Assembly: GCA_029932755.1 (NCBI GenBank)
Contig: JAOZPK010000004.1
Coordinates: 1-33,888 of the forward strand
Reading direction: 5' to 3'
From: Candidatus Cloacimonadota bacterium
GTDB lineage: Bacteria; Cloacimonadota; Cloacimonadia; Cloacimonadales; TCS61
DNA length: 33,888 bases
In this document: positions 28,001 through 33,888 of the stretch, one piece after another
How the letters are laid out: every line of letters starts with the position of its first letter
Position numbering within the stretch: position 1 is the stretch's first letter
Program-made: the position numbers and the translations under genes
Notes under the pieces: generated by a model
What the model saw: the letters and a program-made list of their open reading frames with translations, nothing else
Database searches by the model: none
What the model was told of the DNA's origin: nothing

Positions 28001-28222
28001 GATCTGATAATTTCCACTTAACTCTTCAAGTTCACTTTCAAGTGGATTTAGAAGATCCTGAATATCTTGCTTTATTACCTGAATCCGATCTTTGATCTCT
28101 TCATCAGATTTGCTTACCAAAGTATCATAGATGATGTTTATCTCTGAGATCCGGGGTTGCATTTTGTTAGCTTCACGCTTATTCCGATCTCCAAATATCA
28201 TCTGTGTTATTTTATTTAACAT
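25100..28222 (-). CDS. secA: Preprotein translocase ATPase SecA
   Basis: Motor ATPase that drives secretory proteins through SecYEG. It has 1040 residues, longer than E. coli SecA (901). The extra length lies mainly in a charged insertion at about 290-450, as in Bacteroidota-type SecA. Walker A MATGEGKTL is at 158-166, the DEAD-like Walker B VDEVDSVLIDEART at 264-277, and motifs TNMAGRGTD and GRSGRQGDPG in the second motor domain. The C-terminal zinc-binding tail NDPCPCGSGKKYKKCCGK is intact and normally contacts SecB and phospholipids. The ribosome-binding site is weak (GGGAAAT). A possible -35 TTGACA lies on the minus strand at 28275-28280. It is the first gene of a leftward group continuing into smg-like, topA, permease and lipoprotein. 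Confidence 0.97.
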   Translation of the reverse strand: MLNKITQMIFGDRNKREANKMQPRISEINIIYDTLVSKSDEEIKDRIQVIKQDIQDLLNPLESELEELSGNYQIEPDENKKIGLGNNIDRLTKNLKEETQSVLDDYLPEVFAIIKDTCRRLVGYEYEVRGDKETWFMIPFDVQLIGAIVLHEGKITEMATGEGKTLVATMPLFLNALLGRGVHLITVNDYLAQRDAEWMSPIFEFHGLVVGCNIGGMNSEEKREAYNCDITYGTNSEFGFDYLRDNMAVSENRLVQRKLQYSIVDEVDSVLIDEARTPLIISGPVQESKNFFKELRPVILQLFNAQSVLVNRYISEIKNELKHEDYDADIVGKLLLLVQRAAPKNKSFIKMMKEGELKKLVTDFEGYYLRDKKMHVIDEELFFVVDEKQNSVELSEKGNVLVSQKETDLFIMRTLDEIIDEIDADESLSFQKKTKKKEEETFKFMDKSEKLHNIKQLLKAYVLFEKEVDYVVVDNKVMIVDKFTGRMMQGRRFSDGLHQALEAKENVKIEEATQTFATITLQNYFRMYDKLAGMTGTAITEEAEFMEIYKLPVSVIPTNLPISRIDHNDVIYITKNEKYQAILDEIEYWHENKKPVLVGTVSVEVSETLARLLRRRGIKHNVLNAKYHEQEADIIKSAGEPGAVTIATNMAGRGTDIKLGVSVVTEEKSSYLGLSNKTSEENPYGLPLDGLHVIGTERHESRRIDRQLRGRSGRQGDPGTSRFYLSLEDDLMRLFGSEKIGPMMVRMGLQKGEAIVHPWMTKAVGKAQKRVESYNFESRKQLIKYDEVMNQQRNVIYNYRRNVLKGYDLKFEVIEMIKDTIADMVDSIIADENYAENWNITEILNWIRANLNVVLYEQNIVSEGMRYETLLDNLYESVLKAYQKRENDLSSEQLREIERRVMLSVVDELWRDHLHEMDLLKEGIGLRAYGQKDPLIEYKKESFNLFQTLVSNINMSVTKKVFTTYIIAPEKIQDFLEMAKQRHESSSAFDVPQSTKPNVTTNAPKKQKLQPRSVGEKIGRNDPCPCGSGKKYKKCCGKIT

Positions 28223-28302
28223 TATTAATTTCCCTAATCTGAAATTTGAACAATCCTTTTTTTCAACGTTTGCTTGTCAAATTAATTAAGGTTTAAAACC
28301 TA

Positions 28303-28333
28303 TTGGCATTAGTTTTTTTTCAATGTTTATAAT
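28303..28333 (+). promoter_or_regulatory. Candidate sigma-70-type promoter for transketolase
   Basis: TATAAT (28328-28333) is preceded by TTGGCA (28303-28308) with a 19-bp spacer, about 104 bp before the transketolase ATG. The -10 is a perfect consensus; the -35 and spacing are less ideal. Between it and the gene lies a simple repeat of TATT units (about 28360-28382). Confidence 0.35.
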
Positions 28334-28436
28334 ATAAAGTTTTTACAAAAATTCAGATATTATTTATTTATTTATTTATTTCTTTACGTTTATATAAAAT
28401 GAAAAAAAGTTACGACATATTTTAATTGGAGGAAGT

Positions 28437-30335
28437 ATGAATATAGAAAAAGCCCAACTCTCAATTAAACAATTGAAAGAGATCCAAAAGCAGGCAAATG
28501 AAGCACGAGGGTCTATTATTAAAATGACATCATTAGCAAAGTCGGGACATCCCGGTGGCTCAATGTCTACTATTGATTTTATGTTAACTTTGTACAACAT
28601 GATAAACATAGATCCGCAAAATCCTAATATGGAAACACGAGATCGAGTTGTAATAAGTCACGGTCATATTTCTCCAGCAGCATATTCTACTCTTGCCTCC
28701 TGCGGGTTCTTCAATATTGATGATGCAATTTCTCAATTCAGGTTAGCTGGAAGCATTTATGAAGGTCACGTGGAACCGGGCGTTTCTGGAATTGAATGGG
28801 CAAGCGGGAACCTGGGTCAAGGGCTTTCCGCAGGTTGTGGTTTTGCTTTGGCAAATAAGCTAAAAAATATTGATAGTCACACTTTTGTACTGATGGGTGA
28901 TGGTGAACAGCAAAAAGGACAATTAGGCGAGGCACGCAGATTTGCTGTAAAATATAATCTGAATATCACAGGATTTATTGATTATAACCAATTGCAGATC
29001 AGTGGAGATATCAGTAAGGTAATGCCTCAATATATATTGGAGAATTATCTTTCTGATGGCTGGGATATAATTGAAATTGATGGTCATAACCTGATAGAGA
29101 TTAGAGATGCAATTTTGGATGCTGTGCAAAATGAAAAACCAACTGTGATAATTGGTCACACCATAATGGGAAAAGGTGTTTCATTTATGGAAAATAAAGA
29201 AAAATACCACGGCTCTCCCCTCTCAGAAGAACAACTCAGCAAAGCGTTGAAAGAAATTGGATTGGAAAATGATATTGAAAAATACAAAAAACTCAGAAGC
29301 GAATTCAACACTTCCAATTCCAATCATGACAACAACACTTCCAATTTAGATTTTGATATTGATCTTAGAGAACCAATAATATACAAAGATAAAACCGATA
29401 ACCGCTCTGCCTGGGGAAATGCAATTGCCGATATCGCTTCCAAATATAAGAAGGCCCCAATTGTTGTTTTCGATTGCGATCTGCAGGGAAGTGTGAAAAC
29501 CAAAGAGTTTGAGGCTGCTTTACCGGAGAATTTCATTCAGAGTGGGATAATGGAGCATAACACGGCCGTTGTTGCCGCAGCTATGTCTAAAGAGAGATTA
29601 CAGGTTTTCTTCCCTGATTTCGGTGTTTTCGGCGTTGATGAGACTTATAATCAACATAGATTAAGCGATATCAATAAAACCAACTTGAAAATAATAACTA
29701 CACATGTTGGATTAGATGTTGGTGAAGATGGTAAAACACACCAATGCATCGATTACTATGGAGTAATAAAAAATCTCTATAATTTTAAAACAATTATTCC
29801 TGCTGATCCAAATCAAACAGACAGGATAATCCGCTACATTACAGGAAAATACGGGAACTTCCTCATTCCAATGGGACGTTCTAAACTGGAACTTGTAAAG
29901 AATGAAAATAATGAAATATTCTTTGGAAAAGATTACAAATTTGAATATGGAAAGGCTGATCTGCTAAGAGATGGAAATTCTGCTGCGCTTTTTGTGATGG
30001 GAACCCTCACGGGAAGAGCACTGATAGTTGCAGAGAAATTAAAAGAGCAAGGAATATCACTTCAGGTTTGGAATGTTTCCTGTCCGAATGATCTGGATGA
30101 AGACGCTTTGAAAAAAGCTGCAGAAACCGGAACAGTTTTTACTTATGAAGATCATAATGTGAATACCGGTATTGGGAACAGCATCGCAGACAAAATGATG
30201 CAGATGGGATTAAACTGCAAATTCATAAAATTCGGTGTAGAAGATTATGCACTTTCCGGTAATAGTGATGATGTATTTAAACATTGTAAATTAGATGTAG
30301 ATTCAATTGTAAGAAGAATACAAGAAGCACTTTAG
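28437..30335 (+). CDS. tkt: Transketolase
   Basis: Thiamine-diphosphate enzyme moving two-carbon units in the pentose phosphate pathway, 632 residues in one chain. The N-terminal half has SGHPGGS (36-42), HGHISPAAYS (75-84), SGNLGQGLSAGCG and the ThDP/Mg motif starting GDGE (154-157) with N184. The catalytic Glu that activates the cofactor is E373 in GIMEHN. The middle (Pyr) domain contains FPDFGVFGVDETYNQHR, and the C-terminal transketolase domain follows. The family usually reads GDGE.QEG; here it is GDGEQQKG, a mild deviation. A low-complexity Asn/Ser/Asp linker (about 290-310) separates the first two domains. A GGAGG ribosome-binding site precedes the ATG. The stop codon runs directly into a repeat stretch. 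Confidence 0.93.
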   Translation: MNIEKAQLSIKQLKEIQKQANEARGSIIKMTSLAKSGHPGGSMSTIDFMLTLYNMINIDPQNPNMETRDRVVISHGHISPAAYSTLASCGFFNIDDAISQFRLAGSIYEGHVEPGVSGIEWASGNLGQGLSAGCGFALANKLKNIDSHTFVLMGDGEQQKGQLGEARRFAVKYNLNITGFIDYNQLQISGDISKVMPQYILENYLSDGWDIIEIDGHNLIEIRDAILDAVQNEKPTVIIGHTIMGKGVSFMENKEKYHGSPLSEEQLSKALKEIGLENDIEKYKKLRSEFNTSNSNHDNNTSNLDFDIDLREPIIYKDKTDNRSAWGNAIADIASKYKKAPIVVFDCDLQGSVKTKEFEAALPENFIQSGIMEHNTAVVAAAMSKERLQVFFPDFGVFGVDETYNQHRLSDINKTNLKIITTHVGLDVGEDGKTHQCIDYYGVIKNLYNFKTIIPADPNQTDRIIRYITGKYGNFLIPMGRSKLELVKNENNEIFFGKDYKFEYGKADLLRDGNSAALFVMGTLTGRALIVAEKLKEQGISLQVWNVSCPNDLDEDALKKAAETGTVFTYEDHNVNTGIGNSIADKMMQMGLNCKFIKFGVEDYALSGNSDDVFKHCKLDVDSIVRRIQEAL

Positions 30336-30363
30336 GGATTAGGAATTAGGGATTAGGGATTGG
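30332..30363. repeat. Short GGGATTA-type tandem repeat at the transketolase stop codon
   Basis: Four imperfect tandem copies of a 7-8 bp unit (GGATTA, GGAATTA, GGGATTA, GGGATT) begin within the transketolase stop codon. They mark the edge of the repeat-rich gap that follows. Confidence 0.7.
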
Positions 30364-30784
30364 CTGTTAGCAAATAATTTAGAAATCAAGATATCGTCTC
30401 TCTTAGGAATCTTCTTGCTATTACTCTTAACGAAGAGTTAGGGAAAAAAGTAAATAAATATGTCTGTCTATCCTTCCTTAAAAGAACAACGTGAGAGACT
30501 CGTCAGGATGACGTTTTTAAATAAATGCTTGCCGCGACAAAGTTGTACAAACACTGAAATTTATTTCATCCGCTTAGCTCTCCTTAGAAGGGGAGAAAAA
30601 GAGGGGTTCATTTAAATTTAAAACAAAATTACGATTGTCAAGACTATCCTGAGCTGTTGTCATCCTGAGTGTCCGGCTAATGCCGGATGTATCGAAGGAG
30701 TATGAAGTATAACTAATTTGTTACACTTCGATACGTCCCGAAAGCTTTCGGAACTACTCAGTATGACATTTATTGTGACAGTTA
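30336..30784. repeat. Repeat-filled gap downstream of transketolase
   Basis: This 449-bp stretch has no credible gene and consists of several palindromic repeat fragments. They are the GGGATTA tandem; a small hairpin ACTCTT-AACG-AAGAGT near 30421-30436; a unit whose reverse strand reads CGTCATCCTGACGAGTC (about 30495-30514); a hairpin unit at 30575-30610 resembling those at 3113-3197; and a large inverted pair at 30659-30769. Such accumulations are typical of dispersed extragenic repeats settling between convergent genes. Confidence 0.7.
30659..30769. repeat. Composite inverted repeat of two GTCATCCTGAG-type units
   Basis: The left unit starts GTCATCCTGAGT, contains hairpin TCCGGCTAATGCCGGA (30672-30687) and ends GTATCGAAG. 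The right unit, on the opposite strand, starts GTCATACTGAGTAGT, contains hairpin TCCGAAAGCTTTCGGGA and ends CGTATCGAAG. The units are separated by about 22 bp. The paired arms plus internal hairpins give a BIME-like architecture. Confidence 0.85.
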
Positions 30785-31489
30785 TCAAAATCCTTCGATC
30801 TTAATATTAAACTCAACCGTCTCGATCACTATTTCACTTATTAAGTTGTCATCAATATCGGTTGAGATCGTATGTATTGGATAACTGATTCCATTCACTA
30901 CTTTATATTCGAGGTATGTTCTTATAATTTGTTTCGTGTCTATTAAATAGGTCATTTGAACAGGTAGTTTCTTTTTAATATCAACAAATAAATTAAATAC
31001 AGAATCATCTCTCATTAATTCAAGTTCATAGCACTCTCTTTCCAAAACAGTTTTTTCACCCAGAAGCTTGATCTCGAAATCTGTTTTACTCTGTGCAATC
31101 TGAATCAAGTTCCTATTTAAATTCCCACTAATTGTATTAATATATTTCTCCGGCAAATTTTCATAATATCCTTTTGGATATTTAAGCCAACCACTATCAT
31201 TATCTATTATGAATTCCTTATCTTCGAACTTGATCCGTAGTTTACCCGGGAATTTTACTTCTACTAATACGGGAAATGAGATTGTACCTAATTCCATTGG
31301 CTGCCTGGCTGTGCCTATCGTGCGTATGGTTTTTATTTGATCTACATTGCCAATACTTTTCACCATTTCATCAAATATTTTATTACCCTCAAATTGCTGT
31401 TTCTCACCAAGTTTATATCCTTCAAATTCCTCAGAAAATAAAGGGACAGAAATAAGAAACAATATACAAATTAATTTTATAAATTTCAT
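30785..31489 (-). CDS. LolA-like periplasmic protein
   Basis: This is a 234-residue protein with a signal peptide (MKFIKLICILFLISVPLFSE). The mature part is beta-strand rich and has the alternating pattern of the outer-membrane lipoprotein carrier (LolA/LolB-like) fold. Typical pieces are a segment on lipid or protein levels (FPGKLRIKFEDKEFIIDNDS), GEKTVLERECYELELMRDD and NLFVDIKKKLPVQMTYLID, which correspond to the strands around the conserved 'D..t.lP' turn. It also has SYPIHTISTDIDDNLISEIV near the end. Similar proteins in FCB genomes are annotated as outer membrane lipoprotein-sorting proteins. The actual ligand is unknown. A GAAGGAG ribosome-binding site precedes the ATG. It is flanked on both sides by repeat-filled gaps. 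Confidence 0.7.
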   Translation of the reverse strand: MKFIKLICILFLISVPLFSEEFEGYKLGEKQQFEGNKIFDEMVKSIGNVDQIKTIRTIGTARQPMELGTISFPVLVEVKFPGKLRIKFEDKEFIIDNDSGWLKYPKGYYENLPEKYINTISGNLNRNLIQIAQSKTDFEIKLLGEKTVLERECYELELMRDDSVFNLFVDIKKKLPVQMTYLIDTKQIIRTYLEYKVVNGISYPIHTISTDIDDNLISEIVIETVEFNIKIEGF

Positions 31490-31832
31490 GCTAATTCAAC
31501 TCCTTCGACTGGAAAATTGATAAAATGGATTTTTTGTCAAATGTTAAAAAAGGGCAACTACACCAACATGGAGCGAAGCGGAATACTCCAAGGCGTACAA
31601 GTTTTGATTAATGGGACGAGCGTGTGTTGCGTGTGAAAGAAGATTTATCTTATTTAACTGACGCAAACACGTATGATAGGCGAAGTTCGCTGAGCCTAGC
31701 GTGCGGGTTACACGCTCGTCCCAATAGGCAAAAGAGCGAAGCGAATTTTGCCTATTGTTGTTTAGAGCCTGCCATGTTCTTCTCGCTCTTCTCTCAATTT
31801 AAATGTGGAGGCTTTTGTTACAAGCATCTTCT
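31490..31832. repeat. Nested inverted-repeat element between two envelope genes
   Basis: This 343-bp gap holds no credible gene. Its centre is a 16-bp inverted repeat with one mismatch: AATGGGACGAGCGTGT (31610-31625) and ACACGCTCGTCCCAAT (31710-31725). Inside are a small hairpin AAGAT-TT-ATCTT (31640-31651) and a hairpin TAGGC...GCCTA (31677-31698). Flanking it are TGGAG...CTCCA (31569-31590) and a perfect 12-bp stem starting CAATAGGCAAAA (31722-31757). The three larger hairpins all have 12-nt loops, and the two flanking ones share GAGCGAAGCG. Confidence 0.8.
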
Positions 31833-33888
31833 CTATTTCAAAAGCAAACATTTTTTAACTGATTCGTTTTTCTCATCCAATCGCATTTTGTAGAAATAAA
31901 CTCCTGAGCTTACAGATTTATCAGCTTCATCTTTACCTAACCAGACAACTGAATGATTGCCTTTTGCAAGATTATCATTAACAAGTGTTTTAACTTTTTG
32001 ACCTTTAATGTTAAAGATAGATAATTCAACATTACTTTCAATTGGAATAGAGAAATTGATTGTTGTAGAAGGATTGAATGGATTGGGGTAACAATAAAGT
32101 GAATTTTCTGAAGAAATAATTTCGTCTTCTACTGAATGAACATAATCAGAAAGATCAATTTTTTGGACATAATAATTTCTTTGATATTCACCTTCAAGCG
32201 GCTTGTAACCACAAGCGATTGGCATAAATACACAGTTGTCAGCAAAGATAGTATTATTTGAAAATTCCATCATCTCTCGCTCCATTATCGTCTCAGAAAA
32301 TTCAGGAACTAATATATTACCAATGTTATCTGTAATCATATATGAAAACTGATGATCATAATTTGATAGCATTGAATTAAATACAAAAATAAACTTTTCA
32401 CTTTGTTTATAGACATCTAAACCACCAATAATCGGATTTTGAGATGTATAATCAAAACTGCTTTCTACAATAAGATTATGTTCATAATCAAATTTATCTA
32501 TATTAACAGAATCGGGATAATTAAAACCTATTAGATAAAATCCAGCATCTTCAAAAATTGTATGTAAATCTCCATAATCGCCAATAGATACAGTCCAAGC
32601 TTCATCCCACATCAAAATACCATCTTCAAAATAATGTAAATCACGTGTTCCCGAAGTACCATCTCTTGTAATAGCAAAGAATTTATTTTCATTGCCATTT
32701 GTGTATATCATATCACTATCGTTAGTTAATATGATTGGTTCAGAATAAGTACCGTTAGGATTTATTTTAATATCATAAACGACATTATTATATTTGAAAA
32801 ATAAATTATTTCCTTTCACATTTGTGTCAGTGAAATAAACCACATCAGCAACTTCAATAGTCTCTGTTTCAGACCAAAGCAAACCATTTTCATCAAATGC
32901 AATATATTCCAGAATGTGACTTGAAGGATCAAGAGTAATAGTAGTCAATAAGAACAAATATCCATCATAAAAAGGGTAGATACATTGCTCGTAAAGAGGT
33001 CCATCCGAAACTGTAAATTGTTCACTCCAAAGATGCTCACTATTCAAATCGTAACAATCAATAGTAGCAGTTGAATTTTCAGATGAAACAACAACATCAT
33101 AAATCTTATCCTCAATTATTCTGAAGTTTCTAATACCTTCAATCAGTTCAGTGCCATTTGCTGGATATTGAGGATTACCATTTTCATCATATTCTTGGAT
33201 CATTAAAGAATGATGTTCTGAAGAATACCAAAAAGATGCTAAGTTTGAATTTTTCATTGATAATTTTGGATTGATAATTTCATATTCAATATCTCGAATT
33301 GTGTTAACAATAGTAGTATCTTCTGTCTTGCGCATTGTATAAATCTCTTTATCACCAATGTTATTATATCCTGCAAAGCTAAAATTATCATCTAGATAAT
33401 ACTTCTCACCCCAATAATTTAAGCTGTTTTCAGGTAAGTAATGAATTGGCTCACTTATACTATTCTCATTTAATTTAAGAAGATATGCATCAAAAGAAGG
33501 ATTATAAGTATAACAAGAAACAAAATCAACTTCTTGATCATAAGCCTGAAGTCCATAAAAAGAAATCTCATTATTATGCGTAAAAGTATTCAATATTTCA
33601 CCCTCGAAATTGCATTTATGAAAAACAAGATAATCATTTGCGTCTGAAACAATTGCATAAAAATAATTTTCGGATAATGTAAAATCATCTGCTTTCCAAT
33701 TATAAGTATTGCAAATAATTTTTGGGTCTTCAGGTAAAATTGAATTTCCTTCTAAATCAAAATTATGCATTTCTAAATCGTGTGTATCTGGATTAAGATA
33801 GAAAACAAAGAACGAATTATTTATGAATTTAGAAGAATTATAATTTCCTATTGAAAATGAATCTGATTGTTCAATTACTTCACCATTC
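31833..33888 (-). CDS. Surface or secreted protein with T9SS/FlgD-like C-terminal sorting domain (partial)
   Basis: At least 684 residues, truncated by the right edge of the window. The first in-frame ATG is at 33770, but the frame stays open for 39 further codons to position 33888 (NGEVIEQSDSFSIGNYNSSK and onward). There is no signal peptide at the ATG, so the true start lies outside. Most of the protein is a repetitive beta-rich region with short Asp/Asn/Tyr-rich strands, probably a beta-propeller-like fold. The last 80 or so residues match the T9SS type A sorting / FlgD Ig-like domain: NPFNPSTTINFSIP, VELSIFNIKGQKVKTLVN and SSGVYFYKMRLD. Such domains direct secretion across the outer membrane and are then cleaved. 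The function of the N-terminal part is not recognisable. Confidence 0.88.
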   Translation of the reverse strand, partial: NGEVIEQSDSFSIGNYNSSKFINNSFFVFYLNPDTHDLEMHNFDLEGNSILPEDPKIICNTYNWKADDFTLSENYFYAIVSDANDYLVFHKCNFEGEILNTFTHNNEISFYGLQAYDQEVDFVSCYTYNPSFDAYLLKLNENSISEPIHYLPENSLNYWGEKYYLDDNFSFAGYNNIGDKEIYTMRKTEDTTIVNTIRDIEYEIINPKLSMKNSNLASFWYSSEHHSLMIQEYDENGNPQYPANGTELIEGIRNFRIIEDKIYDVVVSSENSTATIDCYDLNSEHLWSEQFTVSDGPLYEQCIYPFYDGYLFLLTTITLDPSSHILEYIAFDENGLLWSETETIEVADVVYFTDTNVKGNNLFFKYNNVVYDIKINPNGTYSEPIILTNDSDMIYTNGNENKFFAITRDGTSGTRDLHYFEDGILMWDEAWTVSIGDYGDLHTIFEDAGFYLIGFNYPDSVNIDKFDYEHNLIVESSFDYTSQNPIIGGLDVYKQSEKFIFVFNSMLSNYDHQFSYMITDNIGNILVPEFSETIMEREMMEFSNNTIFADNCVFMPIACGYKPLEGEYQRNYYVQKIDLSDYVHSVEDEIISSENSLYCYPNPFNPSTTINFSIPIESNVELSIFNIKGQKVKTLVNDNLAKGNHSVVWLGKDEADKSVSSGVYFYKMRLDEKNESVKKCLLLK

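Noticed and set aside
28360..28382. TATT simple repeat upstream of transketolase considered as a phase-variation tract
   Set aside because: It lies outside the coding frame and outside the -35/-10 spacer I could identify. Tetranucleotide slippage could alter leader length, but nothing in the sequence shows a switch.
30332..30363. Telomere-like GGGATTA repeat
   Set aside because: Only about four imperfect copies, internal between genes. It is better explained as a simple repeat at the edge of a dispersed-repeat cluster than as a replicon end.
30336..30784. Possible CRISPR array
   Set aside because: The repeats are palindromic units of several different families with irregular spacing. There are no regularly spaced identical repeats and no cas genes.
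31624..31893. An 89-codon plus-strand ORF
   Set aside because: It lies almost entirely within the inverted-repeat element and the 3' end of the T9SS gene on the other strand, has no ribosome-binding site and has a composition typical of translated repeats.

Overview
The window is about one third G+C and densely coded. It looks like a chromosomal segment of a Gram-negative, FCB-group-type bacterium. The supporting evidence is a protein with a C-terminal type IX secretion (T9SS)/FlgD-like sorting domain, a DUF2723/TMEM260-type membrane glycosyltransferase, a SecA with a large Bacteroidota-style insertion, several signal-peptide proteins with TPRs, a lipoprotein, a LolA-like protein, and frequent AT-rich codons. 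My best guess for lineage is Cloacimonadota or a close relative. That is inference from gene style, not from a marker tree.

Layout. 39-3087 (+): a DUF4390-like secreted protein, a compact NtrY-like histidine kinase and an NtrC/NtrX-type sigma-54 activator. 3246-6285 (+): SppA signal peptide peptidase and a periplasmic TPR protein. 6295-6381: tRNA-Leu(UAG). 6416-9550 (+): trigger factor, clpP and clpX, the classic proteostasis operon. 9551-10097: a gene-sparse stretch holding a bidirectional terminator and a hidden 57-codon ORF on the minus strand. 10098-12683 (+): DUF2723 protein. 12708-17483 (+): uvrA, then dapD and a dapC-like aminotransferase overlapping by 4 bp (succinylase branch of lysine/DAP synthesis). 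17536-20280 (+): two adjacent membrane-anchored diguanylate cyclases, probably paralogues. 20339-28222 (-): secA, smg-like DUF494, topA, a MacB-type permease and a lipoprotein, read leftward and ending at a shared terminator. 28437-30335 (+): transketolase. 30785-33888 (-): a LolA-like protein and a T9SS-sorted surface protein that runs off the right edge.

The conserved genes are housekeeping: protein quality control (tig, clpP, clpX), secretion (secA, sppA), DNA topology and repair (topA, uvrA), lysine/cell-wall precursor synthesis (dapD and aminotransferase) and carbon metabolism (tkt). Around them are envelope and signalling genes.

No defence system, phage, transposase gene or CRISPR array is visible. 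The parts most worth a second look are: a ClpP whose catalytic Asp position is Asn; two intergenic regions (30336-30784 and 31490-31832) built of nested palindromic repeat units; a related palindrome pair at 3113-3197; the hidden small ORF beside clpX; a MacB-type permease with no ATPase beside it; and the tandem diguanylate cyclases with different sensor lengths.
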